Program-made: the position numbers and the translations under genes
The notes under the pieces: model-generated
Told to the model about the DNA's origin: nothing
What the model saw: the letters and a program-made list of their open reading frames with translations, nothing else
Database searches by the model: none
Shown here: positions 1 through 9,954 of the stretch, piece by piece
How positions within the stretch are numbered: position 1 is the stretch's first letter
Layout: each line of letters starts with the position of its first letter
Assembly (NCBI GenBank): GCA_963277665.1
Contig: OY728163.1
Span: 1,908,552,644 to 1,908,616,643 of the forward strand
DNA: 64,000 nt
Direction of reading: 5' to 3'
Origin: Viscum album
Taxonomy: Eukaryota; Streptophyta; Magnoliopsida; Santalales; Viscaceae

Positions 1-327
1 ACTCGTTCTACATGATCTTCATTTCATAATGATTATATAAATGAATTGAATGAATGAATATGGTATATACTACACTAATACCATTCTGGAAATGAATTAT
101 CTATTACCTAAAGATAATAATAAGAATTTATTCGACAAAACACGCATAAGAACAAAAAGTTATAAAGACCCGAGTAACAAGTAACAATGAAATATTACTA
201 ACAAGAAGCTAATAATATGACCATATATGATATCATATCAATATGTATGATTTTGGAATAAGTCAATAACATTATTTAAACCATTATACAGGAGCTTCGG
301 ACACGAACAAAGCAAATCGGACCTAAG

Positions 328-1385
328 GTAAGGGAAATATCACAATCTCACTTTTATCCGAGATTGTTTTTACTTTGGTAATTACTGGGGTGTATATTAT
401 CATCCACATCCATGTTTCATCAATATGTAATATTATTTCCATCCACCTACAATTTTTTAAATCCATTTTTACCCTTCGGTGATTTTTTAGTAATATGTAT
501 GAAAGGAATCTTTTGTCGTTTTTCGTACGAGGTACTTTTTGACTTTTCCGACAAAAGTACGAAGAATGTTTTTTTTAACTTATAAGCCATGAATGGATTT
601 TTAAAAACATTGTTTCCAAGAAGCATCCTTTACAAGTTTTCAAGTTTATTTTTAATCAACTTCTTTTATTTTAAAGTTGTATGACATGTTATGAAAGGAA
701 AAATGTTTTTGAAGAAGAAAGGATATTTTCCTCAAGAATGGAGTTCAAGTGTTTTATCAAAATTATTTTCCATCTTAGATAATAAAGGGTTCTGTTTTTA
801 TCCCTATTATTAAATTGATTTGTTCATGTTGTGATGGAATTATTTTTATGAATTCCTTTATCTTATATGAATTGATTTATGATGTCATGATGTTTCAAGA
901 ATCCCATTTTTGTTACATGTGTTATGCGATGATGTATGTTTTATGATTATGTGGCACACATAAGAAAGGATTCATTATAAGATGGGTGGGACCTATATCT
1001 CCCTCCAATGCATTGGGTAAAGATTTTATATCTCATGAGATAGACATGGCTGGAACGGAATGTTATTTCGGTTCAGTGATACATGGACTGAAACGAGGAG
1101 TGAACTCGGTTCAGAAAGGGACTTTGTCCACTAAGATAATCTTGGCAATGAGTCATGACTAACAAGAAATGATTTTCCATGATTATGTGTGCATGCCACA
1201 AAGTTTCACGTTTTATGTTATGATTATGGGGATCTCATTTTCACTTCTATGATTTATTCCATGTTAAGATATTATGATCTCTTTTGCAGGTTTTGATTTT
1301 CATAAAGATATGATATGATTTCTATTTCCTTTATTTTCCCTTGCTGAGAATTTGAGCTCACCCTTTTATGTTTTCCTTTCCCCAG
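328..1385 (+). other. Putative intron in the R/U5 leader of the 5' LTR
   Basis: The donor context is CCTAAG|GTAAGGG. The acceptor context is a pyrimidine-rich stretch (TTTTCCTTTCCCCAG) followed by GTCAGG, and an alternative acceptor TTTTGCAG lies at 1289. Equivalent donor/acceptor pairs occur in the 3' LTR of element 1 and in LTRs of elements 2 and 3 with nearly the same length. Splicing is inferred from sequence only. Confidence 0.4.
342..367 (+). repeat. Conserved stem-loop downstream of the putative splice donor
   Basis: ACAATCTC and GAGATTGT form a perfect 8-bp stem around a 10-base loop. Homologous positions in elements 2 and 3 keep the pairing, partly through G-U pairs. Confidence 0.55.
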
Positions 1386-1604
1386 GTCAGGAAGATGGAT
1401 ATTAAGTAGAATATGCTAAAAGGGACCCTAGATATGATGAAATAAATGGGAGACACTGTAGAAGATTTATGAACCAGTTGTTTATGTTTCCCAGTTTCTA
1501 AATACACTATACCTATACGGTCCTTTGTGGTTTTGTCATATGTTGTAATAAGTGTGCTTCAATTTCGAAGTATTAACAATGTATGTAAATTATGGGTCGT
1601 TATA

Positions 1605-1622
1605 GTTGGTATTAGAGGAAAG
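1605..1622 (+). other. Primer-binding site, initiator-Met tRNA type (element 1)
   Basis: GTTGGTATTAGAGG directly follows the LTR. It matches the usual plant chromovirus site TGGTATCAGAG with one C-to-T change. The homologous sites in elements 2 and 3 keep the C. Minus-strand DNA synthesis would be primed here. Confidence 0.85.
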
Positions 1623-1827
1623 GTATAGTCAACCTTTGGAAACTAGGATGTGAAAGCCTTAGTAAGAACCCTAAGGATAAGTCTAAGCATAGAACACAAT
1701 CTTAGTGTTTTAGAAATGGCCTTGAATAACCTAGGATAAGACCTTAAGCATGAAAATTTTATTCTCGAATTATGTGGTTTCCTATTATAATTAGTGTTGC
1801 TCACACTATTCTTCTTGGTTTTAGTCA

Positions 1828-2499
1828 ATGGATGGAACCCGAAGGAACCGTTTTAATGCGGAATGCGATGGGCAATGCAATGATTGTCCCCCTGAGCAAC
1901 CAAATGATATGGGAGCTGGAATGCAAAATCTTGTAGCCATGCTCACACAACTTTCTCAAGCTATGAATCATGCAGGATTTCCAAACGAGCAAAAGAGGGA
2001 GCAACATTCTGTTGAATCCTTCATGAGGCAGCGTCCACCTTCTTTCAGCGGGTCTACTGATCCATTAGTTTCTGAACAATGGATTAGTACTACTGAAAAG
2101 ATATTTTCAGTTCTTCAATGTTCTAAACATGATAAAGTCATCCTAGCAGTGTATCGTTTGGAAGGAGATGCTGATCAATGGTGGAATCTTGTTAAGAATA
2201 CGAGGCAAAGGGATGAAATTGAGTCTATGGAATGGGACGAGTTCAAGAAATTATTATTCAATAAGTACTTCCCTCGTATTCTCCGAACAAAGATGGAGAA
2301 AGAGTTTCTTGAACTGAAGCAAAGGGATGATGAATCTGTTGGTACCTATGAAGCAAATTTTACAAGACTTGCAAGGTACGCTTCTGGTATTATTATCCAA
2401 CCTGAGAGTAAGATCGATCGATTCTTTAGTGGCTTAAAACCAAGTCTTCGAAGGGCGTTAGCCATAAGGGACTTCAATAGCTACGAGGAAATCGTTTGA
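1828..2499 (+). CDS. gag: gag capsid segment (retrotransposon gag domain)
   Basis: This is the N-terminal 223 residues up to the first in-frame TGA. The retrotransposon-gag core runs from about residue 82 to 222: a Trp at 85, the QWW motif at 117-119, WDEFKKLLFNKYFP at 136-149, and the SVGTYEANFTRLARYAS stretch at 170-186. The protein would build the virus-like particle that packages element RNA in the cytoplasm. The start at 1828 is chosen because element 2 has the same MDGT start at 54122 on the other strand. The frame continues past the stop into the zinc-knuckle region. As an isolated product it would lack nucleocapsid. Confidence 0.88.
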   Translation: MDGTRRNRFNAECDGQCNDCPPEQPNDMGAGMQNLVAMLTQLSQAMNHAGFPNEQKREQHSVESFMRQRPPSFSGSTDPLVSEQWISTTEKIFSVLQCSKHDKVILAVYRLEGDADQWWNLVKNTRQRDEIESMEWDEFKKLLFNKYFPRILRTKMEKEFLELKQRDDESVGTYEANFTRLARYASGIIIQPESKIDRFFSGLKPSLRRALAIRDFNSYEEIV

Positions 2500-2517
2500 T
2501 GTGCTCTCAAAGTCGAG

Positions 2518-4275
2518 ATGGAGATTGGAGTAACCCATCAGTCACATGGGTTTGATAAGAAGAGGAAGATGGAATTCAAAGAAAAATCTAAAGAGCACAC
2601 GGAAAAGAAGATGAGCTTTTCCTTATGCTCAAAGTGTGGAAAGAAACATGGAGGGAGTTGTCTTAAAGGGACAAGTAAATGTTTTAAATGTGGAAAGGAA
2701 GGTCATCGGGCATTTGAATTCCGCGATAATGGGAAGAATATTTCTAATGATGCAAACAAAGGAAGGGATACACAGAATAAACCTACTACACTTCAATGTT
2801 TCAAGTGCAAGGAGATGGGGCATTATGCCAATCAATGCCCAAATCCAAGGGTTGATGATGATGGTCCACATCAACAAACTCTTAAGGCTAAAGACAAAGG
2901 AAATTCACATGCAATTTCTATCAGCGATGTGGAGTACGATAACGATGTGGTGAAAGGTACACTTACCATCCACTCTAAAGTAGCAAATGTTTTACTTGAT
3001 TCTGGATCCACCCACTCTTTTATTTCTGAAGACTTTTCTAAGGGTATCACCGTATTACCTCAACAATTAGATGTTGAGTTAGCTGTGACAACACCTAATG
3101 GCACATCAATCGCATCAAAAGTTTATAATTCTTCTCCGATCGAAGTTTGTGGGAAAGTGCTTCCTGCAAATCTTGTGATCCTTCCTTTAGTGGAATTTGA
3201 TGTGATTCTTGGCATGGATTGGCTTTCTCTACATGGAGCTCATATCGATTGCCAAAGAAGGGAAGTCACATTTCATATTCCAGATCAATCTACGATCGTC
3301 TATCAATGCAAGGATGAACATAACCTTCCAGTTGAAATTTCTTCCATCTTATGGGTATTTATTCCACTAAATGAAGGTTATTTATCTCAAATGGTTGGTG
3401 AGAAACTCACGATTAAGAATATGCCCATTGTAAGGGAGTTTGATGATGTCTTTCCGGAGGAATTGCCGGGTCTTCCACCAAATCGTGAAGTTGAGTTTTC
3501 AATAGAACTTGTACCGGGTGCTTTGCCTATTTCAAAGACACCTTATAGAATGGCCCGAATTGAGTTGCAGGAATTGAAGAAGCAACTCCAAGAGAATCTT
3601 GATAAGGGATTCATACGCCCTAGTGCGTCACCTTGGGGAGCACCTCTTCTATTTGTTAAGAAGAAAGATGGATCAATGAGACTTTGCATTGATTATCGAG
3701 AACTTAACAAGATCACTATCAAGAACAAATATCCTCTCCCACGCATTGATGACTTATTTGACCAACTACGCGGAGCTCAATACTTTTCCAAGATTGATCT
3801 TCGTTCAGGGTATCATCAATTAAGGGTCAAAAGGGAGGATATACCAAAGACGGCTTTCCGTACAAGGTATGGACACTATGAATTTATAGTGATGCCATTT
3901 GGTCTTACTAATTCCCCTGCTATCTTCATGGATCTAATGAATAGAGTCTTTAGAGACTATCTTGATCAATTTGAGGTAGTCTTTATAGACGATATTCTTG
4001 TCTATTCAAAGAGCAAGGAAGATCATGAAGATCACTTGAGAATTATATTGAAGACCCTGAGAAAGGAGAATCTTTATGCCAAATTTACCAAGTGTGAATT
4101 TTGGCTTCAAAAAGTTGCATTTTTGGGGCATATAATCTCAAAAGAGGGGATATCTGTGGATCCAGCAAAAACAGAGGTTATCGAAAGATGGTCAAGACCA
4201 ACAATAGTAACTGAGATCCGAAGTTTTCTTGGTTTGGCTGGATATTATCGACGTTTTGTAAAAGATTTTTCATGA
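2518..4275 (+). CDS. pol: Nucleocapsid, aspartic protease and reverse transcriptase segment
   Basis: This 585-codon open stretch is in the same frame as gag and follows the TGA at 2497 (the open frame itself begins at 2500; 2518 is its first ATG). Numbering from 2518, three zinc-knuckle-like blocks occur. The first (C37, C40, H44, C48) has unusual spacing. The second (C55, C58, H63) has Phe at 68 where element 2 has the expected Cys. The third (C94, C97, H102, C107) is a standard CCHC. The protease active site is D-S-G-S-T at 161-165. Reverse transcriptase spans roughly 305-585, with IDYRELNK (391-398), [10 protein letters not shown] (425-434) and the catalytic FIDD box (489-492), the usual Ty3/gypsy form. 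It stops at TGA 4273-4275 just before the RNase H connection, within a block where Ty3/gypsy proteins normally have F-S-R. Confidence 0.92.
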   Translation: MEIGVTHQSHGFDKKRKMEFKEKSKEHTEKKMSFSLCSKCGKKHGGSCLKGTSKCFKCGKEGHRAFEFRDNGKNISNDANKGRDTQNKPTTLQCFKCKEMGHYANQCPNPRVDDDGPHQQTLKAKDKGNSHAISISDVEYDNDVVKGTLTIHSKVANVLLDSGSTHSFISEDFSKGITVLPQQLDVELAVTTPNGTSIASKVYNSSPIEVCGKVLPANLVILPLVEFDVILGMDWLSLHGAHIDCQRREVTFHIPDQSTIVYQCKDEHNLPVEISSILWVFIPLNEGYLSQMVGEKLTIKNMPIVREFDDVFPEELPGLPPNREVEFSIELVPGALPISKTPYRMARIELQELKKQLQENLDKGFIRPSASPWGAPLLFVKKKDGSMRLCIDYRELNKITIKNKYPLPRIDDLFDQLRGAQYFSKIDLRSGYHQLRVKREDIPKTAFRTRYGHYEFIVMPFGLTNSPAIFMDLMNRVFRDYLDQFEVVFIDDILVYSKSKEDHEDHLRIILKTLRKENLYAKFTKCEFWLQKVAFLGHIISKEGISVDPAKTEVIERWSRPTIVTEIRSFLGLAGYYRRFVKDFS

Positions 4276-4296
4276 TTATCTAATCCACTCACCAAG

Positions 4297-5883
4297 TTGA
4301 CTCGGAAAGGAGTTAAGTTTGTCTGGACAGAGGAATGTGAAGAGAATTTCAAGGAGTTGAAAAGAAGGTTATCCAGTGCACCTGTGCTCACACTGCCTTG
4401 TAGTGGAGAAAGGTTTGTGATCTACAGTGATGCATCCAAGAAGGGATTGGGGTGTGTTCTTATGCAAAATGATATGGTGATAGCTTATTCCTCACGACAG
4501 TTGAAAATCCATGAGCAAAATTACCCAACACATGATTTGGAGTTGGCTGCGGTAATCTTTGCATTAAAGATTTGGAGGCATTACCTTTATGGTGAAAGGT
4601 GTGATATTTATACTGATCATAAAAGTTTAAAGTATATTTTCACACAAAAGGAGTTGAATATGCGTCAAAGAAGATGGTTGGAGCTGATTAAGGATTATGA
4701 CTGCTCAATCCATTACCACCCTGGGAAAGCAAACAAGGTGGCAGATGCATTAAGTCGACAAGACCATGCTAGTTTATCCATGATGAGGATCACAAAAGAT
4801 CCAATATTTATGGATTTACAAAGGATGGATCTTGGAATTATAATGGAAGGGGAAAAATCTTATCTTTATCAAATGAATGTTCAACCATCTATACATGTGA
4901 AGATTAAAGAGGCACAGAAAGAAGATGTCGAGTTACAAAAGAAGGTGAGAAATGTTCCTGAATTCAACCTTGATTGTGATGGGATAATAAAGTTCAGGAA
5001 TCGGGTTTGCGTTCCTCCCATACCCGAATTAAAGAATGAGCTGCTGGATGAGGCTCATAGTTCATCATTCTCTATTCATCCTGGAAGCACGAAGATGTAT
5101 AGGGACCTGAAAGAGTACTTCTGGTGGGATGGCATGAAAAGAGATGTTGCTGAATATGTCTCTCGATGCTTGGTTTGTCAACAAGTAAAATCTGAGAGAC
5201 AAAAGTCTAAGGGGATGTTACAACCATTACCCATACCCGAATGGAAATGGGAAAACATCACTATGGACTTTGTCACAGGACTTCCTAAAACATCCAAAGG
5301 CAATAATGCTATCTGGGTCATAGTTGATCGTCTTACAAAGTCTGCACACTTCATTGCTATTAGAGAGGATTTCTCTCTAGATCAGCTTGCCAGGATATAT
5401 GTAAAAGAAGTGGTAAGATTGCATGGAGTACCACTTTCTATTATATCTGATCGAGATCCGAGATTTACCTCGAAGTTTTGGCGAATTCTTCAGCATACTC
5501 TGGATACAGAGTTGAGTTTCAGCACTGCTTATCATCCCCAGACAGACGGTCAGTCTGAGAGAACAATTCAAACCCTAGAAGATATGTTGAGAGCTTGCTC
5601 TATGGATTTCAAAGGAGGTTGGGATCAACACCTACCTTTGGTAGAATTTTCTTATAATAATAGCTTTCACTCCAGTATTCAGATGGCTCCTTATGAAGCT
5701 CTCTATGGAAAGAAATGCAGGACTCCAACTTGCTGGGATGAAGTTGGGGAAAGAAATCTATTAGGACCTGATCTCGTTGATGAAATGGCAGAAAAGGTCA
5801 GATCTATTCAACAACACATAAGAGCAGCTCAGAGTCGACAGAAAAGTTATGCCGACAACCGAAGAAAAGACCTAGAGTTTTAA
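4297..5883 (+). CDS. pol: RNase H and integrase segment
   Basis: This is the third open stretch in the same frame. RNase H acidic positions are D45 (YSDAS), E82 (LEL), D107 (YTDH) and D150 (VADALSR), numbered from 4297. Integrase follows with a zinc-binding HHCC module (H254, H261, C291, C294) and a complete catalytic triad D324, D385, E421 (D-X60-D-X35-E). The domain would degrade the RNA strand of the hybrid and then join the cDNA to the host chromosome. All catalytic residues are present. The segment ends at TAA 5881-5883, where element 2 keeps GAA, so the C-terminal targeting module is cut off. Confidence 0.92.
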   Translation: MTRKGVKFVWTEECEENFKELKRRLSSAPVLTLPCSGERFVIYSDASKKGLGCVLMQNDMVIAYSSRQLKIHEQNYPTHDLELAAVIFALKIWRHYLYGERCDIYTDHKSLKYIFTQKELNMRQRRWLELIKDYDCSIHYHPGKANKVADALSRQDHASLSMMRITKDPIFMDLQRMDLGIIMEGEKSYLYQMNVQPSIHVKIKEAQKEDVELQKKVRNVPEFNLDCDGIIKFRNRVCVPPIPELKNELLDEAHSSSFSIHPGSTKMYRDLKEYFWWDGMKRDVAEYVSRCLVCQQVKSERQKSKGMLQPLPIPEWKWENITMDFVTGLPKTSKGNNAIWVIVDRLTKSAHFIAIREDFSLDQLARIYVKEVVRLHGVPLSIISDRDPRFTSKFWRILQHTLDTELSFSTAYHPQTDGQSERTIQTLEDMLRACSMDFKGGWDQHLPLVEFSYNNSFHSSIQMAPYEALYGKKCRTPTCWDEVGERNLLGPDLVDEMAEKVRSIQQHIRAAQSRQKSYADNRRKDLEF

Positions 5884-6312
5884 GTGAGTGATAAAGTGTT
5901 CTTACGAATATCTCCCTGGAAGAGGGTTATGAGATTTGGAAAGAAGGGGAAGTTGAGCCCTAGATATATCGGTCCTTTCGAAATACTGGATCGTGTTGGG
6001 AAGGTAGCTTACCGATTGGTGCTTCCACCGAATCTCTCTCAAGTTCACGATGTGTTCCATGTATCTCTCCTGAGAAAGTACATACCAGATCCTTCACATG
6101 TACTCAGCTCAGAAGTTGTACCGCTGGAGCAAGATCTTTCTTATGAAGAACAGCCGATAGAGATTCTGGATCGTAGCGAAAAAGTCCTACGAAACAAGAC
6201 CACTCGATTGGTGAAGGTTTTATGGAGGAACCACCAACTTGAAGAATCTACATGGGAGCTTGAGGATATGATGAGGGAGAATTATCCTGATCTGTTTGTT
6301 ACAAAGAGATGA
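5884..6312 (+). CDS. pol: Integrase C-terminal GPY/F module and chromodomain segment
   Basis: This is the last in-frame stretch; it opens with GTG right after the TAA, so it is a continuation and not a new gene. A GPY/F-type module ([14 protein letters not shown], residues 22-35) is followed by a chromodomain-like fold from about residue 87 to 138, with KVLWRNH and the STWE motif. In chromoviruses this domain is thought to direct integration to heterochromatin, in agreement with the nested, gene-free setting. The stop codon at 6310 is 24 bp before the polypurine tract. Confidence 0.88.
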   Translation: MSDKVFLRISPWKRVMRFGKKGKLSPRYIGPFEILDRVGKVAYRLVLPPNLSQVHDVFHVSLLRKYIPDPSHVLSSEVVPLEQDLSYEEQPIEILDRSEKVLRNKTTRLVKVLWRNHQLEESTWELEDMMRENYPDLFVTKR

Positions 6313-6335
6313 ATTTCGAGGGAGAAATTATTTTT

Positions 6336-6348
6336 AAGGGGGGTAGAA
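6336..6348 (+). other. Polypurine tract of element 1
   Basis: AAGGGGGGTAGAA lies immediately before the TGTAACACCC start of the 3' LTR. Plus-strand DNA synthesis would start from this tract. The matching tract of element 2 is at 49615-49627 on the other strand. Confidence 0.85.
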
Positions 6349-7772
6349 TGTAACACCCGAGACTTTTATGTTATATAAATCATCAAAGGAATCTTTTTTT
6401 ACACAACACTTGTTTTGCTTTCTTTACACGCAATCGCGACCTTCCTCGATAGCTTGCGTCGTACGCAATACCGAGTTTCACTAAACAACAATATGCTATT
6501 AAAACTAGCCGTTATGAATAGTAATAACCACTTTTTGAAATTTTATAAATTTTATTTTTCAAAATGTACTTCATTTTTGGACTCAGAATATCGAAATTAG
6601 CCTAGGGTGAAATTTTGGTATTTTTCTGAAAACTTTCAATTTTTGATGAATAGTGAAACTACTAAGTGGTAGGTTAAAAACTGAATTTTGCATAAAACTT
6701 AATTTTACCGCTTCTGTGAATGGAATTTCAAAAATCCGAGAGACACGGTTAATATCAAGGACTAAAATGTGGTTCAATGAGATGAAAATAATTTTTTGGT
6801 GAATTGTAACTTTTTACTATTTTTACCGTGGTTAATAGTAAATAGAGTAACTAAGGGTAAATATGATATCAATATTACTCTAACACATGTCCTAATTCTA
6901 TTGGACAAGTTTAATTCGACCAAAAACAAACTTAGGAATAAAATATGACCATTTAGGCCCACTTGGATTAGATTAGGACATTTATTATTAATTTATTTAA
7001 AGAAGGGTTAAAATAGATAAAATCAAAGTTTAATAAGTAAATCATTTTTAATATGGGGTTATACATAAGATAAATTCGACTATAAATATTCATTAGAAAT
7101 ATAAAAAGATTTCATACATAAGGGTATTTTATTTTTAATTTTTAGACATTAAATAATTTAATTTATTTATGACACAATGATGATGCAGTAATTATCTTAT
7201 TAATGAAATATTGACAAAATTGATAATATAAATACCAAAATAAATGTAATTTAAGACTTTTTATGAATTACACTAATTTTATAGGTTAATATGATATATT
7301 AATGTTGATTTAATCAACTTGGTTCCAACATATAATTCTGTTATGACTTTCACAAAAATCATATATCAAATAGTGTCAAAATTGACACAAAATAGTTTTT
7401 AAATCAAATATTATATTATTAATTGTTATTTTATTCCTAAAAATCTAAGGTTCGGCCAAATGACCTAGATAAGGATATATATATTAATAATAAACAATTT
7501 GGGGTTCGTTTGGCATGTTATAGTAAGTGTATTAACCATATAGTTAAAGAAAACAAAAAGACAAGGTAAAAGTTAAATTAATTAACTTAGAGTTAAATCT
7601 AATTGATAAGGTTAAAATAATACCCTATACTTTTCTAAATCTTATTGGTTTATAGGATTTCGACCCATCCCCACTTTAGCTTCGAAATAAGACCCTTTGG
7701 AGCCATTATAAACCGATTTTGACTTTAATATAAAATAATATTTTGAGATATTCCTAAGGTGCCCCTCTCCTC

Positions 7773-7783
7773 CCTTATAAAAG
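7773..7783 (+). promoter_or_regulatory. LTR TATA box of element 1
   Basis: CCTTATAAAAG is embedded in a C/T-rich stretch in the 3' LTR. The same box, with the same flanking CTCCC and GGGCACC, occurs in element 2, and a close form in element 3. Transcription should start about 30 bp downstream, near 7805-7815. Confidence 0.65.
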
Positions 7784-8125
7784 GGCACCTCCTCCCCCTC
7801 CTCCTCACACCAATTTGAGCACTCAAGCTCGTCCAACCCCTGCCATTTTCCCTTCTCCACTTCCCTAGAATAATCCTAGAGGTCCTGGTCTTCTCCAAAG
7901 ACCAATCTTAGTTCCTTAAGTGGAGGATTCAAAGAGGCGTTCCAAAGAAGAGGTAATATCCATTACCGATCTTTTAAATTTCTTTCTTCTTCAACTTCTT
8001 CTTCTTTAGTTGTTTCATGATAAAGTAATAACATCAGTATTACTTACATACTGATATGTTATTATAAATATGAAACAACCCTAATTCACCTTCTATCCAT
8101 CCTACGGAAAAATGAAATCACCACG

Positions 8126-8155
8126 CGTGCGTACGTACGGAATACCGTCTCCACG
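8126..8155 (+). repeat. CpG-rich leader block, copy 1
   Basis: This 30-bp block contains the palindrome CGTACGTACG and ends CCGTCTCCACG. It is identical to copy 2, 185 bp downstream. Related paired or single blocks occur in every LTR of the family in this window. Confidence 0.8.
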
Positions 8156-8310
8156 CCGTGGTGTAATCTATTTTCCACCATCACCTTACAAGGATGGGTA
8201 TAATGGTGTAATGAGTAACTATATATGATTATTATGAAGTAATATTGATACTAAAATAATATATATATACTCCAATACAATTCCACGATCATAGGAACGA
8301 TATCATCACT

Positions 8311-8340
8311 CGTGCGTACGTACGGAATACCGTCTCCACG
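8311..8340 (+). repeat. CpG-rich leader block, copy 2
   Basis: Identical in all 30 bases to the copy at 8126. It ends 10 bp before the base that matches window position 1. Confidence 0.8.
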
Positions 8341-8677
8341 ATGTGATGCGACTCGTTCTACATGATCTTCATTTCATAATGATTATATAAATGAATTGAA
8401 TGAATGAATATGGTATATACTACACTAATACCATTCTGGAAATGAATTATCTATAACCTAAAGATAAGAATAAGAATTTATTCGACAAAACACGCATAAG
8501 AACAAAAAGTTATAAAGACCCGAGTAACAAGTAACAATGAAATATTACTAACAAGAAGCTAATAATATGACCATATATGATATCATATCAATATGTATGA
8601 TTCTGGAATAAGTCAATAACATTATTTAAACCATTATACAGGAGCTTCGGACACGAACAAAGCAAATCGGACCTAAG

Positions 8678-9735
8678 GTAAGGGAAATATCACAATCTCA
8701 CTTTTATCCGAGATTGTTTTTACTTTGGTAATTACTGGGGTGTATTTTATCATCCACATCCATGTTTCATCAATATGTAATATTATTTCCATCCACCTAC
8801 AATTGTTTAAATCCATTTTTACCCTTCGGTGAGTTTTTAGTAATATGTATGAAAGGAATCTTTTGTCGTTTTTCGTACGAGGTACTTTTTGACTTTTCCG
8901 ACAAAAGTACGAAGAATGTTTTTTTTTAACTTATAAGGCATGAATGGATTTTTAAAAACATTGTTTCCAAGAAGCTTCCTTTACAAGTTTTCAAGTTTAT
9001 TTTTAATCAACTTCTTTTATTTTAAAGTTGTATGACATGTTATGAAAGGAAAAATGTTTTTGAAGAAGAAAGGATATTTTCCTCAAGAATGGAGTTCAAG
9101 TGTTTTATCAAAATTATTTTCCATCTAAGATAATAAAGGGTTCTGTTTTTATCCCTATTATTAAATTGATTTGTTCATGTTGTGATGGAATTATTTTTAT
9201 GAATTCCTTTATCTTATATGAATTGATTTATGATGTCATGATGTTTCAAGAATCCCATTTTTGTTACATGTGTTATGCGATGATGTATGTTTTATGATTA
9301 TGTGGCACACATAAGAAAGGATTCATTATAAGATGGGTGGGACCTATATCTCCCTCCAATGCATTGGGTAAAGATTTTATATCTCATGAGATAGACATGG
9401 CTGGAACGGAAGGTTATTTCGGTTCAGTGATACAGGACTGAAACGAGGAGTGAACTCGGTTCAGAAAGGGACTTTGTCCACTAAGATAGTCTTGGCAATG
9501 AGTCATGACTAACAAGAAATGATTTTCCATGATTATGTGTGCATGCCACAAAGTTTCAAGTTTTATGTTATGATTATGGGGATCTAATTTTTACTTCTAT
9601 GATTTATTCCATGTTAAGATATTATGATCTCTTTTGCAGGTTTTGATTTTCATAAAGATATGATATGATTTCTATTTTCTTTATTTGCCCTTGCTGAGCA
9701 TTTGAGCTCACCCTTTTATGTTTTCTTTTCCCCAG
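8678..9735 (+). other. Putative leader intron in the 3' LTR
   Basis: This is the copy of the 328-1385 pair, again 1058 nt, with GGTAAGGG at the donor and TTTTCTTTTCCCCAG at the acceptor. A stem-loop at 8692-8717 lies just after the donor. In the 3' LTR it would matter only for read-through or LTR-driven transcripts. Confidence 0.35.
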
Positions 9736-9954
9736 GTCAGGAAGATGGATATTAAGTAGAATATGCTAAAAGGGACCCTAGATATGATGAAATAAATGGG
9801 AGACACTGTAGAAGATTTATGAACCAGTTGTTTATGTTTCCCAGTTTCTAAAGACACTATACCTATACGGTCCTTTGTGGTTTTGTCATATGTTGTAATA
9901 AGTGTGCTTCAATTTCGATGTATTAAAAATGTATGTAAAGTATGGGTCGTTATA

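Larger units (their letters stand above)
1..1604 (+). repeat. 5' LTR of element 1, 3' portion
   Basis: Base 1 corresponds to 8351 of the 3' LTR. The repeat ends at GGTCGTTATA, immediately before the primer-binding site. The upstream U3 and TATA box are outside the window. The visible part is R/U5: it holds a conserved stem-loop (342-367), a splice-donor-like GGTAAGGG (328) and the block CTCACCC-pyrimidines-CCCCAGGT that ends at 1385. Confidence 0.93.
1828..6312 (+). pseudogene. gag-pol: gag-pol polyprotein gene of element 1, one frame with three premature stops
   Basis: A single + strand frame starts at the ATG at 1828 and ends with TGA at 6310-6312, about 1494 codons. It contains capsid-type gag, zinc knuckles, aspartic protease, reverse transcriptase, RNase H, integrase, GPY/F module and chromodomain, as expected for Tekay/Del elements with fused gag-pol. 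No frameshift separates the parts. The reading is broken only by in-frame TGA (2497-2499), TGA (4273-4275) and TAA (5881-5883). At these sites element 2 has CGA, CAA and GAA. The first two are explained by CpG decay of an Arg codon, the third by a G-to-T change. The frame is otherwise well preserved, fitting a recent insertion. It lies between the PBS and the polypurine tract. Confidence 0.93.
1..9954 (+). mobile_element. Element 1: Tekay/Del-type chromovirus LTR retrotransposon, 5' end cut by the window edge
   Basis: The order is LTR, primer-binding site, gag-protease-RT-RNase H-integrase-chromodomain, polypurine tract, LTR, all on the + strand. The first 1604 bp match 8351-9954 with about 22 substitutions and 2 single-base indels (about 1.4%), so the two LTRs belong together. 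With a 3606-bp 3' LTR and a 4744-bp internal region the whole copy should be about 12 kb. It is recent but probably not autonomous, because three stop codons interrupt gag-pol. Its right flank continues directly into the left LTR of element 3, so it is nested there. The left flank and the left target-site duplication lie outside the window. Confidence 0.95.
6349..9954 (+). repeat. 3' LTR of element 1 (3606 bp)
   Basis: It starts TGTAACACCCGAGAC and ends CGTTATA. The end is set by comparison with the 5' LTR, whose identity stops exactly at the PBS. A TATA box at 7774 implies a U3 of about 1.45 kb and a very long R/U5 of about 2.1 kb. It contains two identical CpG-rich 30-bp blocks, a stem-loop, and a splice-site pair. 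No open reading frame in it resembles a protein. Confidence 0.94.

Noticed and set aside
9100..9297. 65-codon open frame in the 3' LTR
   Set aside because: In the 5' LTR the same segment is not listed as open because of a substitution. The content is low-complexity and it lies within the putative intron.
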